Shown here piece by piece: positions 1-6,347 of a stretch of 6,399 nucleotides of DNA. Position 1 is the first letter of the stretch. Each line of letters starts with the position of its first letter. The translations under genes and the position numbers were made by a program. The notes under the pieces are model-generated. The model saw only the letters and a program-made list of their open reading frames with translations. It was not told the DNA's origin and did not search any database. Source of the DNA: JAVVRI01 sp036654795 (GTDB lineage Bacteria; Bacteroidota; Bacteroidia; Bacteroidales; Tannerellaceae); NCBI GenBank assembly GCA_036654795.1, contig JAVVRI010000148.1, positions 1 to 6,399 on the forward strand. The letters run 5' to 3'.

Positions 1-428
1 CCCTCCTTGCAGGCATCAGGCGTCAACTCCTGAACAGACGAGCCCACCATAGAGAGAAGAGTGCCTAACTCAGCCCCTTTCACCCGCGTACGCAACTCCA
101 CATGGGCTACAGCAGCAATCGAAGCCAACGCTTCGCCACGAAAGCCCATGGTACGGAGCGAAAACAGATCGTCGGCAGAAGAGATCTTCGACGTGGCATG
201 CCTCTCGAAAGCCATACGCGCATCGGTTTCCGACATTCCTTTGCCGTCATCAATCACTTGGATCAACGTACGACCGGCCTCCTTTATATTCACCTGAATA
301 TGGCTAGCACCGGCGTCAACAGCATTCTCCACCAACTCCTTCACGACCGAGGCAGGGCGTTGTATCACCTCACCGGCTGCAATCTGATTGGCGATACTGT
401 CCGGAAGCAAATGAATAATATCACTCAT
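1..428 (-). CDS. mutL: DNA mismatch repair protein MutL, N-terminal part (runs off the window)
   Basis: This is the ATPase end of MutL, the mismatch-repair mediator that links MutS mismatch recognition to strand incision. Translating the minus strand from the ATG at 426-428 gives 142 codons with every N-terminal GHKL ATPase motif in order: IANQIAAGEVIQRPASVVKE (residues 12-31, with the probable catalytic Glu31), ENAVDAGA (34-41, with Mg-binding Asn35), DDGKGM (60-65, nucleotide-contacting Asp60), the ATP-lid stretch FERHATSKI (74-82) and GFRGEAL (95-101). These are seen directly; the roles are known from the family. The start is fixed by the position of the IANQIAAGEV motif close to the N-terminus. 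The ATG overlaps the stop of the upstream small gene by four bases (ATGA), which suggests coupled translation. Bacteroidetes generally lack MutH and carry an endonuclease-type MutL, but the C-terminal domain that would show this lies outside the window. Confidence 0.97.
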   Translation of the reverse strand, partial: MSDIIHLLPDSIANQIAAGEVIQRPASVVKELVENAVDAGASHIQVNIKEAGRTLIQVIDDGKGMSETDARMAFERHATSKISSADDLFSLRTMGFRGEALASIAAVAHVELRTRVKGAELGTLLSMVGSSVQELTPDACKE

Positions 429-730
429 TTCCAGAACATATACCACAGGATTACCCCCAACACAGCCAAAGCAACAACAAGCTTTACGTTCTTGTACGTA
501 CGACTACGCGGGTCATCCCCTTTGTCCTTACTTTTTTTCAAATGCGAGGTGCCTTCAACAAATGAACCTTTGATAGACGGTTTATAATCTTCCACCGGGT
601 CTATCATACCTATTTCACGCTTCACTTTGGTGATGCGTTCCTCCAACGCCTCTTTATGGGGATCCCAATAGATCGGTTGACGGTCAAACTGGCGCGGTTT
701 GCGAGTATTATAAAATGAAAACAATGACAT
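425..730 (-). CDS. Small conserved C-terminally membrane-anchored protein, function unknown
   Basis: A 101-residue protein. The N-terminal half is basic and polar (NTRKPRQFDRQPIYWDPHKE at about residues 8-27, then a charged, probably helical stretch to about 40). A Pro/Gly/Lys-rich linker follows (about 44-78), then one hydrophobic segment at about 83-100 (LVVALAVLGVILWYMFW) and a single final Lys. There is no signal peptide. The layout predicts a tail-anchored inner-membrane protein with a cytoplasmic N-terminus, since the basic residues lie just before the membrane segment. Small proteins of this shape with an RKPR(Q/K)F-type N-terminus occur in Bacteroidetes; from memory, some are labelled riboflavin synthase beta subunit, which nothing in this sequence supports. 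It lies 32 bp after the OstA-like gene and its TGA overlaps the mutL ATG. Its position between an envelope gene and mutL does not reveal a function. It is very likely a real gene because of the overlap, the tight spacing and the clean membrane segment. Confidence 0.85.
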   Translation of the reverse strand: MSLFSFYNTRKPRQFDRQPIYWDPHKEALEERITKVKREIGMIDPVEDYKPSIKGSFVEGTSHLKKSKDKGDDPRSRTYKNVKLVVALAVLGVILWYMFWK

Positions 731-762
731 AACTCAATCCTATTTTAGTGTATAATAATCTG

Positions 763-2340
763 CTAATGTACAAATTTATTGCTAACCTTACGCACTTCGC
801 CGGTTTTTCTTTTCACAACGGTGTAAATATCATCTTTATTTTTGGGGCGCAAATAGTCGAACCAATGAAAGTCTTTCAAGGTCTTCTGCTCAGGTCGAAG
901 ATCCGGAATTGGGGTCATCGTGCCTTGCGGATTAGGCCATATTTTCAGTTTCTCCAGCTTGTTTTCTTTCACCCAAATAGTGAGAAAACCGCTCTTCGTC
1001 TCATTCATGCCCACCTTAGCACCATCTGATTCGAGAGGATAAAAAATAGATTCCGCATTACCTGCCACATCAATCTGATCCACCGCCTGACCATTAAAGA
1101 AAGCCTTCAAATCATTCCCCTTCAACTGATCATAGTAGGAGGAATCTACAAGCTGCACAGCAAAGGCAAATTGCTTCACATGCGCATAGTCGATCGTACT
1201 GTCATTCATGTATATTTCGATGGTGTCGCCATATATCTGGTACTGCTCGTTCCAAATAACAGGCTCGTTGTACATATACAACACGGAATCATGCGTATTA
1301 AAGAGCATCGAGTCGCAGACCCCCTGCATGTCCACCCGAAAGAAGCGCACACCATGATAGGCTTTGATCTCACGGAAAGTAGAGTCGATAGTCGCCATTT
1401 CCAGCGTATCAGCATGCAAATACAACGTGTCGGCTTTCGAATACTCCATAAACCGGGCACTATCCGTGGCAAAAGCATATTCAGTCCTCTCATTATAATA
1501 GCCATACTGACCTTCAATCATCACTTTTTTAGTAGTATCCTGCAGGTTCATATTGCCGAATGCCTCTCCGAAACCACTCTCCTTGTTATAGAAAATAGAG
1601 TCGCCCGTCATTATTCGATCTCCAGACACAATCCGGGAACGATCAAGCAACAGCGACGTGTTATCTGCCGTATTATACCAACCACGTGAAGAATAGATTG
1701 TCCCACTATCCGACACAATGACAGAGGGACCTAGAATAGTGGCAATCTTAGAGTCTGTATTATAATGTAACGTGTCAGAATAAAGCGTAAACTGTGGGTT
1801 TTCCAACCGTACACTGTCATTAAAAACCGACTCCTTCGTGGCAGGCGAATATTGTCCATAGAAAGAAGACAGTTCGTTTTCCTCGTCTACCACCATACCA
1901 CCATCGAAGTAGTAACCAATATTCGCAATTCGGTCATAGTTCAGACTATCTGTAAAGAGCGTAACTTGTCCATTCTCCATCCGCACGTTTTCTCGCATCT
2001 GCGCCAGCTGCGTGTTCCCATCATAAAACAGATAATTACCATACACAAACAATGTATCTCCCTGCTCCATCCTAACGTTGCTAAAAGCTTCCAACGAATT
2101 GCCCTGTTCATAGAAGTACGCGCTGTCGCAATACATATACGAACTGTCATGACGAAAACAAACATCCCCAATCAACACCTGCGCATCCGGATTGAGCGCC
2201 TGGTCGAACGAGAGGATGTTCGCATGTTCAAGATATACTTTTTTCTTCTTCTGCGAAACAGAATCCTGTGCCTGTGCAAAAACACAGACCGACAACAGAC
2301 TGAATACGCCCAAAAGAAATAGCCGAATCAATGTATTCAT
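763..2340 (-). CDS. OstA/LptA-like periplasmic protein (putative LPS transport), ~12 beta repeats
   Basis: A 525-residue exported protein. It has a signal peptide at residues 1 to about 23-25 (NTLIR, a hydrophobic run, then FAQAQ). After it come about twelve consecutive modules of roughly 30 residues from about 53 to 428, recognisable by recurring V-R-M-E or V-x-V-x openings, D-S/D-T turns and aromatic Tyr positions; VRMEQGDTLFVYGNYLFYDG (89-108) and VRMENGQVTLFTDSLNYD (119-136) are exactly 30 residues apart. This resembles the OstA-like fold of LptA and of the LptD N-terminus, in which beta-strands stack into an open jelly-roll that carries lipopolysaccharide across the periplasm. E. coli LptA is only about 185 residues, so this is a much longer array. 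No C-terminal barrel like that of LptD is evident; the tail (about 450-525) is polar and basic. The ATG at 2338-2340 overlaps the TGA of the upstream SurA-like gene (ATGA). The family assignment is firm. The LPS-bridge role is inferred. Confidence 0.88.
   Translation of the reverse strand: MNTLIRLFLLGVFSLLSVCVFAQAQDSVSQKKKKVYLEHANILSFDQALNPDAQVLIGDVCFRHDSSYMYCDSAYFYEQGNSLEAFSNVRMEQGDTLFVYGNYLFYDGNTQLAQMRENVRMENGQVTLFTDSLNYDRIANIGYYFDGGMVVDEENELSSFYGQYSPATKESVFNDSVRLENPQFTLYSDTLHYNTDSKIATILGPSVIVSDSGTIYSSRGWYNTADNTSLLLDRSRIVSGDRIMTGDSIFYNKESGFGEAFGNMNLQDTTKKVMIEGQYGYYNERTEYAFATDSARFMEYSKADTLYLHADTLEMATIDSTFREIKAYHGVRFFRVDMQGVCDSMLFNTHDSVLYMYNEPVIWNEQYQIYGDTIEIYMNDSTIDYAHVKQFAFAVQLVDSSYYDQLKGNDLKAFFNGQAVDQIDVAGNAESIFYPLESDGAKVGMNETKSGFLTIWVKENKLEKLKIWPNPQGTMTPIPDLRPEQKTLKDFHWFDYLRPKNKDDIYTVVKRKTGEVRKVSNKFVH
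771..778 (-). promoter_or_regulatory. Weak candidate internal promoter box before the small gene and mutL
   Basis: Minus-strand TAAATTTG followed by T matches TAnnTTTG and lies 41 bp upstream of the ATG of the 101-residue gene, at the very 3' end of the OstA-like gene. It could give mutL extra transcription independent of the operon. No -33 TTG is present at the usual distance, and at least three similar matches lie inside genes in this window, so it may be chance. Confidence 0.2.
1057..2184 (-). repeat. Protein-level tandem repeats (~30 residues) in the OstA-like gene
   Basis: This stretch encodes residues 53-428 of the OstA-like protein. It can be divided by eye into units starting near residues 53, 89, 119, 149, 177, 207, 236, 264, 295, 331, 361 and 391. 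Most units are 28-31 residues; the outliers are about 36-38. The best conserved pair is 89-118 and 119-148, and a third close unit starts at VRLENPQFTLYSDTLHY (177-193). The repetition is in the protein sequence; I see no long exact DNA repeat, so the units look old rather than recently duplicated. Unit boundaries are approximate. Confidence 0.6.
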
Positions 2341-3701
2341 TTTTTAACCCAACCGGGGTAGCGGAAATCACAATTACTCCAACCATCCGCAATACGGACA
2401 TAAGTTGTTTTCTGTTTTTTTGTTATCCAATCGTTTAATAGTTCTTCCTTTTTACGTGCTTCCACAATTGCCTTCAAAGCTTGAAAGTCGTCAGACAAAT
2501 TCGCCTTATGTCCCTCTGTACGCGCTTTCAACTTTACGATAGCAACCACCTGTTTCTGTTTGTTAGTTATCATTGTGAAAGGTTTAGAGACATCGCCCAC
2601 TTTCATATCGTACACAATCTTTCCAATTTCCTGAGGCAGTTCCTGCATTTCGAACTCAGGTGTACCTGCATTCGGACTCTCCATGTCGGAGTTTACCATC
2701 AACCCCTTGTTGTTGCGGGTATCCTTATCGTAAGAAACAAACGTAGCCGCTTCTTCGAACGAAAACTTATTGGCCTTTAGGTCAGAATATAATGAATCCA
2801 GCCGATTAGATGCTTCTGTCAATTCTTTTTCAGACACTTTCGGCTTCAATAGGATGTGGCGGCAATTGATGCGGTCTCCACGTTTCTCAATCAATTGGAT
2901 AATATGGAAACCATATTCCGTCTCAACAATCTTCGACACACGCTTCGCATCGTTCAGGTTGAAAGCCACATTGGCAAACTCAGGCAACAACTGTCCTTTA
3001 CCCATAAAGCCAAGCTCACCACCACGTTTAGCCGACTCTGGGTCTTCGGAATATAAACGTGCTAAAGTAGAAAACTCCATTTTACCAGTTGTTATCTGGT
3101 CGGTAAAATCACGCAGGCGAGCTTTAATGGCATCCGTCTCGTCGAAAGGAATCTTCGGTTCAAGCGTTACAACCTGTACCTCCACCGTAGTCGGTATGTT
3201 TGGCAAACTATCCTGAGAAAGCTGGCCAAAGTACTTACGCACTTCTGAAGGCGTAAGTTTTATTTCACCGATCAGTTGACGTTGCATTTGCTGAACGATC
3301 TGCTGCTCGCGCACCATATCCTTACGCTCCTCTTTGATTTGCGAAGCTTTCTTGTTGAAATACTCCTCTAACTTCTCCTTTGAGCCAATCTGGTTGATCG
3401 CAAAATTAAGCCATTGCTCTACGCTCTGAATTACTTGCGTTTCGTTTACATCCACACTGTCTATCTTTGCTTGATTGAGATACAATTTCTGTATCGCCAT
3501 CTGCTCCGGAATCACACAATAGGGATCACCCTCCAGACGCTGCCCTTCATTCATCATGTACAGGCGCTGCGTTTCGATATCCGAACGTAATATAGCATCA
3601 TCTCCTACCACCCACACAATTTCATCAATCACATTCTCCTGCGCCATTACTGCACAAGAACAACAGGCAAGAAAGAATACAGTTAAAATCTTTTTCATCA
3701 T
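2337..3701 (-). CDS. SurA-like periplasmic peptidyl-prolyl cis-trans isomerase/chaperone
   Basis: A 454-residue exported protein related to SurA, the periplasmic chaperone and prolyl isomerase for outer-membrane proteins. Residues 1 to about 20 form a signal peptide ending in a VMAQ-type cleavage site. Residues 22-150 resemble the SurA N-terminal chaperone region (VIDEIVWVVGDDAILRSDIE and a long charged helical part). A first parvulin domain spans about 172-274, with YSEDPESAKRGGELGFMGKG (217-236), the PEFANVAF stretch (240-247) and YGFHIIQLIEKR (263-274). A second, about 278-392, keeps the opening CRHILL (280-285) but lacks both the GGxLG loop and the closing GxHII strand, so it looks degenerate. 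A second ATG lies immediately after the first (MMKK), so the start could be 3698 instead. A partial Shine-Dalgarno-like AAAAGG lies a few bases upstream of the ATG. The gene sits 23 bp after the lipoprotein gene and its TGA overlaps the OstA-like start. A surA symbol would be reasonable, but orthology is not proven among several paralogues. Confidence 0.92.
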   Translation of the reverse strand: MMKKILTVFFLACCSCAVMAQENVIDEIVWVVGDDAILRSDIETQRLYMMNEGQRLEGDPYCVIPEQMAIQKLYLNQAKIDSVDVNETQVIQSVEQWLNFAINQIGSKEKLEEYFNKKASQIKEERKDMVREQQIVQQMQRQLIGEIKLTPSEVRKYFGQLSQDSLPNIPTTVEVQVVTLEPKIPFDETDAIKARLRDFTDQITTGKMEFSTLARLYSEDPESAKRGGELGFMGKGQLLPEFANVAFNLNDAKRVSKIVETEYGFHIIQLIEKRGDRINCRHILLKPKVSEKELTEASNRLDSLYSDLKANKFSFEEAATFVSYDKDTRNNKGLMVNSDMESPNAGTPEFEMQELPQEIGKIVYDMKVGDVSKPFTMITNKQKQVVAIVKLKARTEGHKANLSDDFQALKAIVEARKKEELLNDWITKKQKTTYVRIADGWSNCDFRYPGWVKK

Positions 3702-3724
3702 GTATAGCCTTTTCTATTAACAAA

Positions 3725-4585
3725 TCACGGTTCGACAGTAAACTTTACATCGCCGCCTTTGACTGCATCATTATATAATTCTTCTTCAAAATTTCGCAAA
3801 AACTCCACTCTTCGCTGATTGATCAGCATCTCCATTATCTGAGGATCGGCGTATTCGTATGGTTCTACGCTTCCAACAGGCAGATACTCCTTAATGTTCA
3901 ATAGGTAGCAATAGCTACTATCAGCCACTTCCACCGTTTTGTTCGCTTTCAGGAAATCATTCGGGACGGCCACATGCAGCGGGATATTATCCATCACTTC
4001 ATCAAAGCTTACCCATTTGTCGTAAAAGTAGTCATAAATTGTCGCATTCTGCACACTGTATTTCTCAATCTTTTCCAGCGCAGCTTCCGAATTCAATTTA
4101 TACCATCCTTTTACTTCAGACAGCCCTGGTGCGTCAATCGGTATCTTCAGGAACAAACCTTTTATCAGCGCTTTGTCCAAAACAAACTTATCTTGATTCT
4201 CCTCAAAATAGCTCAACTTGTCGCTTTCACGAATATCAACCGACAATTTCTCCTTTACCAGTTGCTCTTGATAGCGATAACGCAAAAGTGAATGGCGATA
4301 ATCCTCCACCAATTTATCCACTTCCGCCTTTCCTTCTCCCAGATTGCGAGAGGCTACTTCATAAATCAAGGCATCTTTCACCCATTTCTTCACAAAACTC
4401 TCCGCTAGCAGCAAACTGTCCGCAGAAGAAATTCCCCGGGGAATCATCGCTTCAACCTCCGAACGCGTCAAGGCTTGCGCCTTCACTCTTACCAGCACAT
4501 CGGCATCCTCCGTTGTCGATTTTTCTTTACAACCAGCCAGCAAAGATAAAGATACTAACCCAATTATAATGAAGTAAGTCCGCAT
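3725..4585 (-). CDS. SurA-N-like lipoprotein lacking a recognisable parvulin domain
   Basis: A 286-residue protein with a lipoprotein signal: MRTYFIII, a hydrophobic run and the lipobox LLAGC with Cys19 as the lipidated residue. The mature protein is charged and mostly helical. It contains a segment resembling the SurA/PpiC N-terminal chaperone region (about residues 38-130, with ALTRSEVEAMIP, FVKKWVKDALIYEVA and a DYRHSLLRYRYQEQLVKE stretch). No parvulin signature is visible anywhere: no GGxLG loop and no GxHII strand. Proteins at this place in Bacteroidales are often named peptidyl-prolyl isomerase, but this sequence gives no support for isomerase activity; a holdase or scaffold role is more likely (inference). 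The residues after Cys19 (KEKSTTED) are not an obvious surface-export signal of the Bacteroidetes type, so a periplasm-facing anchor is my guess. The ATG lies 6 bp after the TAA of the upstream PPIase and the TGA is 23 bp before the SurA-like gene, so it is almost certainly co-transcribed. Confidence 0.88.
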   Translation of the reverse strand: MRTYFIIIGLVSLSLLAGCKEKSTTEDADVLVRVKAQALTRSEVEAMIPRGISSADSLLLAESFVKKWVKDALIYEVASRNLGEGKAEVDKLVEDYRHSLLRYRYQEQLVKEKLSVDIRESDKLSYFEENQDKFVLDKALIKGLFLKIPIDAPGLSEVKGWYKLNSEAALEKIEKYSVQNATIYDYFYDKWVSFDEVMDNIPLHVAVPNDFLKANKTVEVADSSYCYLLNIKEYLPVGSVEPYEYADPQIMEMLINQRRVEFLRNFEEELYNDAVKGGDVKFTVEP

Positions 4586-4591
4586 ATCTGA

Positions 4592-6166
4592 TTATTTTTT
4601 TATTTTCTTCAGAAGTTTCCAGTTAATTTCAACCGAATATTTATCATTTAACTCCTTTAACCATGCTTTTTCTAAAGCTGGTTGCTGAGCGGCAGGCTTA
4701 CTCCATATCTCACGATTACTCACTTCGAACAACAGAATGCCATCCCGATATTCCTGCATCAAGTGATTAAACTCTGGATGCTTCGTCTCTAGGCTATTGT
4801 GTTCATACCTTGTTATGATGTCGCGGATGAACAGATCGTACACCTCCTGCATGAAATCAACTGAATATGTTTTGGTTGAAAAAGGACAACGCTGTATGTA
4901 ATACGCGAATTCATTCTGAGGAAAATCGGTTGTATCAATGCGTACCAACGTCTTTTTCATATCTCTTGCCTTCTCATAAAAGAGCGGATCAGTCGGAAAA
5001 TAGTCATTACACAATTGCTGCAATTCGGCATAGGCCTCGGGATAGAACACGTAACCATGCTCTTTCTTCATCTGATCTTCGAAGACCTTATGCAATTCAA
5101 AGTTACGTTCGCCCTGCCCCATCTGACTAAGCAACGCCTTTTGACTGTCTTCAAAGGAAGGAATACCTTTTTTTTCTATCAACTTAATAATGTGATAACC
5201 AAAACGGCTCTTCACCAATCCTGACAATTCGCCGGGGGTGGTTAAGGCAAAAGCGCCCTCTTCGAAAGGTTTCACCATTTCGCCTGGACCAAACGGAGGC
5301 AGCTGTCCACCATTCTTAGCCGAACCATCAGCAGAATATTCCTTCGCCAATTCAGCAAAATCGCCACCGGCTTGCAACTTCTTATAAACCTCTTCGGCAC
5401 GAGCTAAAGTTTCGGTTTCCGCCTCAGCAGCCGACAGGACTGAATCCTTGGGGAAAGCAATCAAAATGTGCGCCACCTTAAAAATGCCCGGATTAGGCTT
5501 GCGACTATGTAGCTTTATGACATGAAAACCCATCTTGGTACGAATCGGCTTGGAAAGTGTACCTTCAGGCATTGCGTAAACGGCTTCTTCAAACGCTTTC
5601 ACGGCCTGCATAGGTAGCAGACAATTAATATATTCATACGCTACCTGATCCTGATTGGCAGCAGTCAATTCTTTTCCCACAACAGCGAAATCTGCACCTT
5701 TATTTATTCGTTCGTAGGCCTGCATAGCCTGCTGATAGACAGCCAACGTATCTTTCGACACTGTCTGTTCGGGCAAACGAAACAGGATATGGCTCAACTC
5801 CAACATCTCTGAAGAACGGTCATACACCACCCGTGCGGCAGCCTCTTCGGCATTTTTATTGGATAGGTAGCTTGATACTAGTTGTGTACGATATCCATCC
5901 AGTTCCTCCGTAAAGGACTTTGTTTTGTCTAGTCCGCGAGCTTCAGCTTCAGCAACCTTTAGTTTGAAGTTTTTAAACAACTCGACGTACGATTTCACTG
6001 ATTTACTATTCGTTAAATCGACCTCACCATTCTTCTCAGCGATGAACACAAATTCGGAAAGAGGAATCTGTTTCCCATTCACAGTCATAACAACAGGATC
6101 GTTCGTTGTTTGCGCTTTACCGGCAAAACAAGCGAATATTAAAGAGAGTACAAGGAACTTTTTCAT
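4592..6166 (-). CDS. Periplasmic parvulin-type peptidyl-prolyl isomerase with two PPIase domains
   Basis: A 524-residue exported folding factor, the first gene of the run. From the ATG at 6164-6166 it begins with a compact signal peptide (MKKFLVLSLIFACFAGKAQ). A SurA-N-like helical region follows to about residue 118 (VVMTVNGKQIPLSEF at 25-39). Parvulin domain 1 spans about 124-222: it keeps SHILF (125-129) and GFHVIKL (213-219) but its middle loop has lost the usual Ser-Asp/GG pattern. Parvulin domain 2 spans about 230-333 and is canonical, with AHILIAF (232-238), EYSADGSAKNGGQLPPFGPG (276-295) and FGYHIIKLIEKKG (322-334). The last 190 residues are helical and unassigned, ending in a Lys-rich tail. 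An in-frame ATG at 6182-6184 would add MVKVFA; I prefer 6166 because the promoter-like box at 6201-6208 would leave the earlier ATG only about ten bases of leader. No strong Shine-Dalgarno sequence is visible. The role is inferred to be outer-membrane protein folding. Confidence 0.92.
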   Translation of the reverse strand: MKKFLVLSLIFACFAGKAQTTNDPVVMTVNGKQIPLSEFVFIAEKNGEVDLTNSKSVKSYVELFKNFKLKVAEAEARGLDKTKSFTEELDGYRTQLVSSYLSNKNAEEAAARVVYDRSSEMLELSHILFRLPEQTVSKDTLAVYQQAMQAYERINKGADFAVVGKELTAANQDQVAYEYINCLLPMQAVKAFEEAVYAMPEGTLSKPIRTKMGFHVIKLHSRKPNPGIFKVAHILIAFPKDSVLSAAEAETETLARAEEVYKKLQAGGDFAELAKEYSADGSAKNGGQLPPFGPGEMVKPFEEGAFALTTPGELSGLVKSRFGYHIIKLIEKKGIPSFEDSQKALLSQMGQGERNFELHKVFEDQMKKEHGYVFYPEAYAELQQLCNDYFPTDPLFYEKARDMKKTLVRIDTTDFPQNEFAYYIQRCPFSTKTYSVDFMQEVYDLFIRDIITRYEHNSLETKHPEFNHLMQEYRDGILLFEVSNREIWSKPAAQQPALEKAWLKELNDKYSVEINWKLLKKIKK

Positions 6167-6200
6167 TGCAAATACTTTTACCATATCACGAAATACATTA

Positions 6201-6208
6201 CAAAAATA
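6201..6208 (-). promoter_or_regulatory. Bacteroidetes-type -7 promoter box upstream of the operon
   Basis: Read on the minus strand the box is TATTTTTG followed by T, an exact match to the TAnnTTTG consensus of Bacteroides housekeeping promoters. It lies between the hairpin at 6276-6318 and the first gene, where a promoter is needed. Transcription would start around 6194-6197. No good -33 TTG is found about 19 bp upstream (the region is T/A-rich). The six fixed bases also occur by chance inside genes here, so position is the main support. Confidence 0.55.
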
Positions 6209-6275
6209 ACACCTATCTAACGTTTATAAAATAAGAAAAGTATGTCGCCCCCTCAAATTAGAGTTTTTTATAGAA

Positions 6276-6318
6276 AGATGCCGTTTCCGAAAACTATATA
6301 TTTTCAGAAACGGCATCT
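6276..6318 (-). terminator. Strong hairpin, probable transcription terminator of the upstream gene
   Basis: AGATGCCGTTTC at 6276-6287 pairs perfectly with GAAACGGCATCT at 6307-6318. After one mismatch, five more pairs (6289-6293 with 6301-6305) close a 7-base loop. On the minus strand the stem is followed by a moderately U-rich TTCTATAA rather than a long U run. It lies 29 bp after the stop at 6348-6350 and before the promoter-like box, which fits a terminator for whatever lies upstream. On the plus strand no T-run follows it. Confidence 0.6.
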
Positions 6319-6347
6319 GTCATTGACTCAAGTTTCGGAAGTAATTT

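Noticed and set aside
102..587. 161-codon open frame on the plus strand over mutL and the small gene
   Set aside because: It is antisense to two well-supported minus-strand genes, has no recognisable domain and breaks no gap, so it is a shadow frame.
1171..2322. Plus-strand open frames of 156 and 172 codons across the OstA-like gene
   Set aside because: They lie wholly inside a gene with a clear signal peptide and protein repeats; their compositions look random.
2738..4190. Further minus-strand TAnnTTTG matches at 2738-2745, 3401-3408 and 4183-4190
   Set aside because: All lie deep inside coding sequence and match only the short -7 box; they show how often it occurs by chance.
4039..4569. 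176-codon plus-strand frame opposite the lipoprotein gene
   Set aside because: It is antisense to a clear lipoprotein gene and has no motif or plausible signal; treated as chance.
6252..6263. Imperfect palindrome CTCAAATTAGAG between the hairpin and the promoter-like box
   Set aside because: It is only 12 bases with 10 symmetric positions and no second copy, so it is too short to call an operator.
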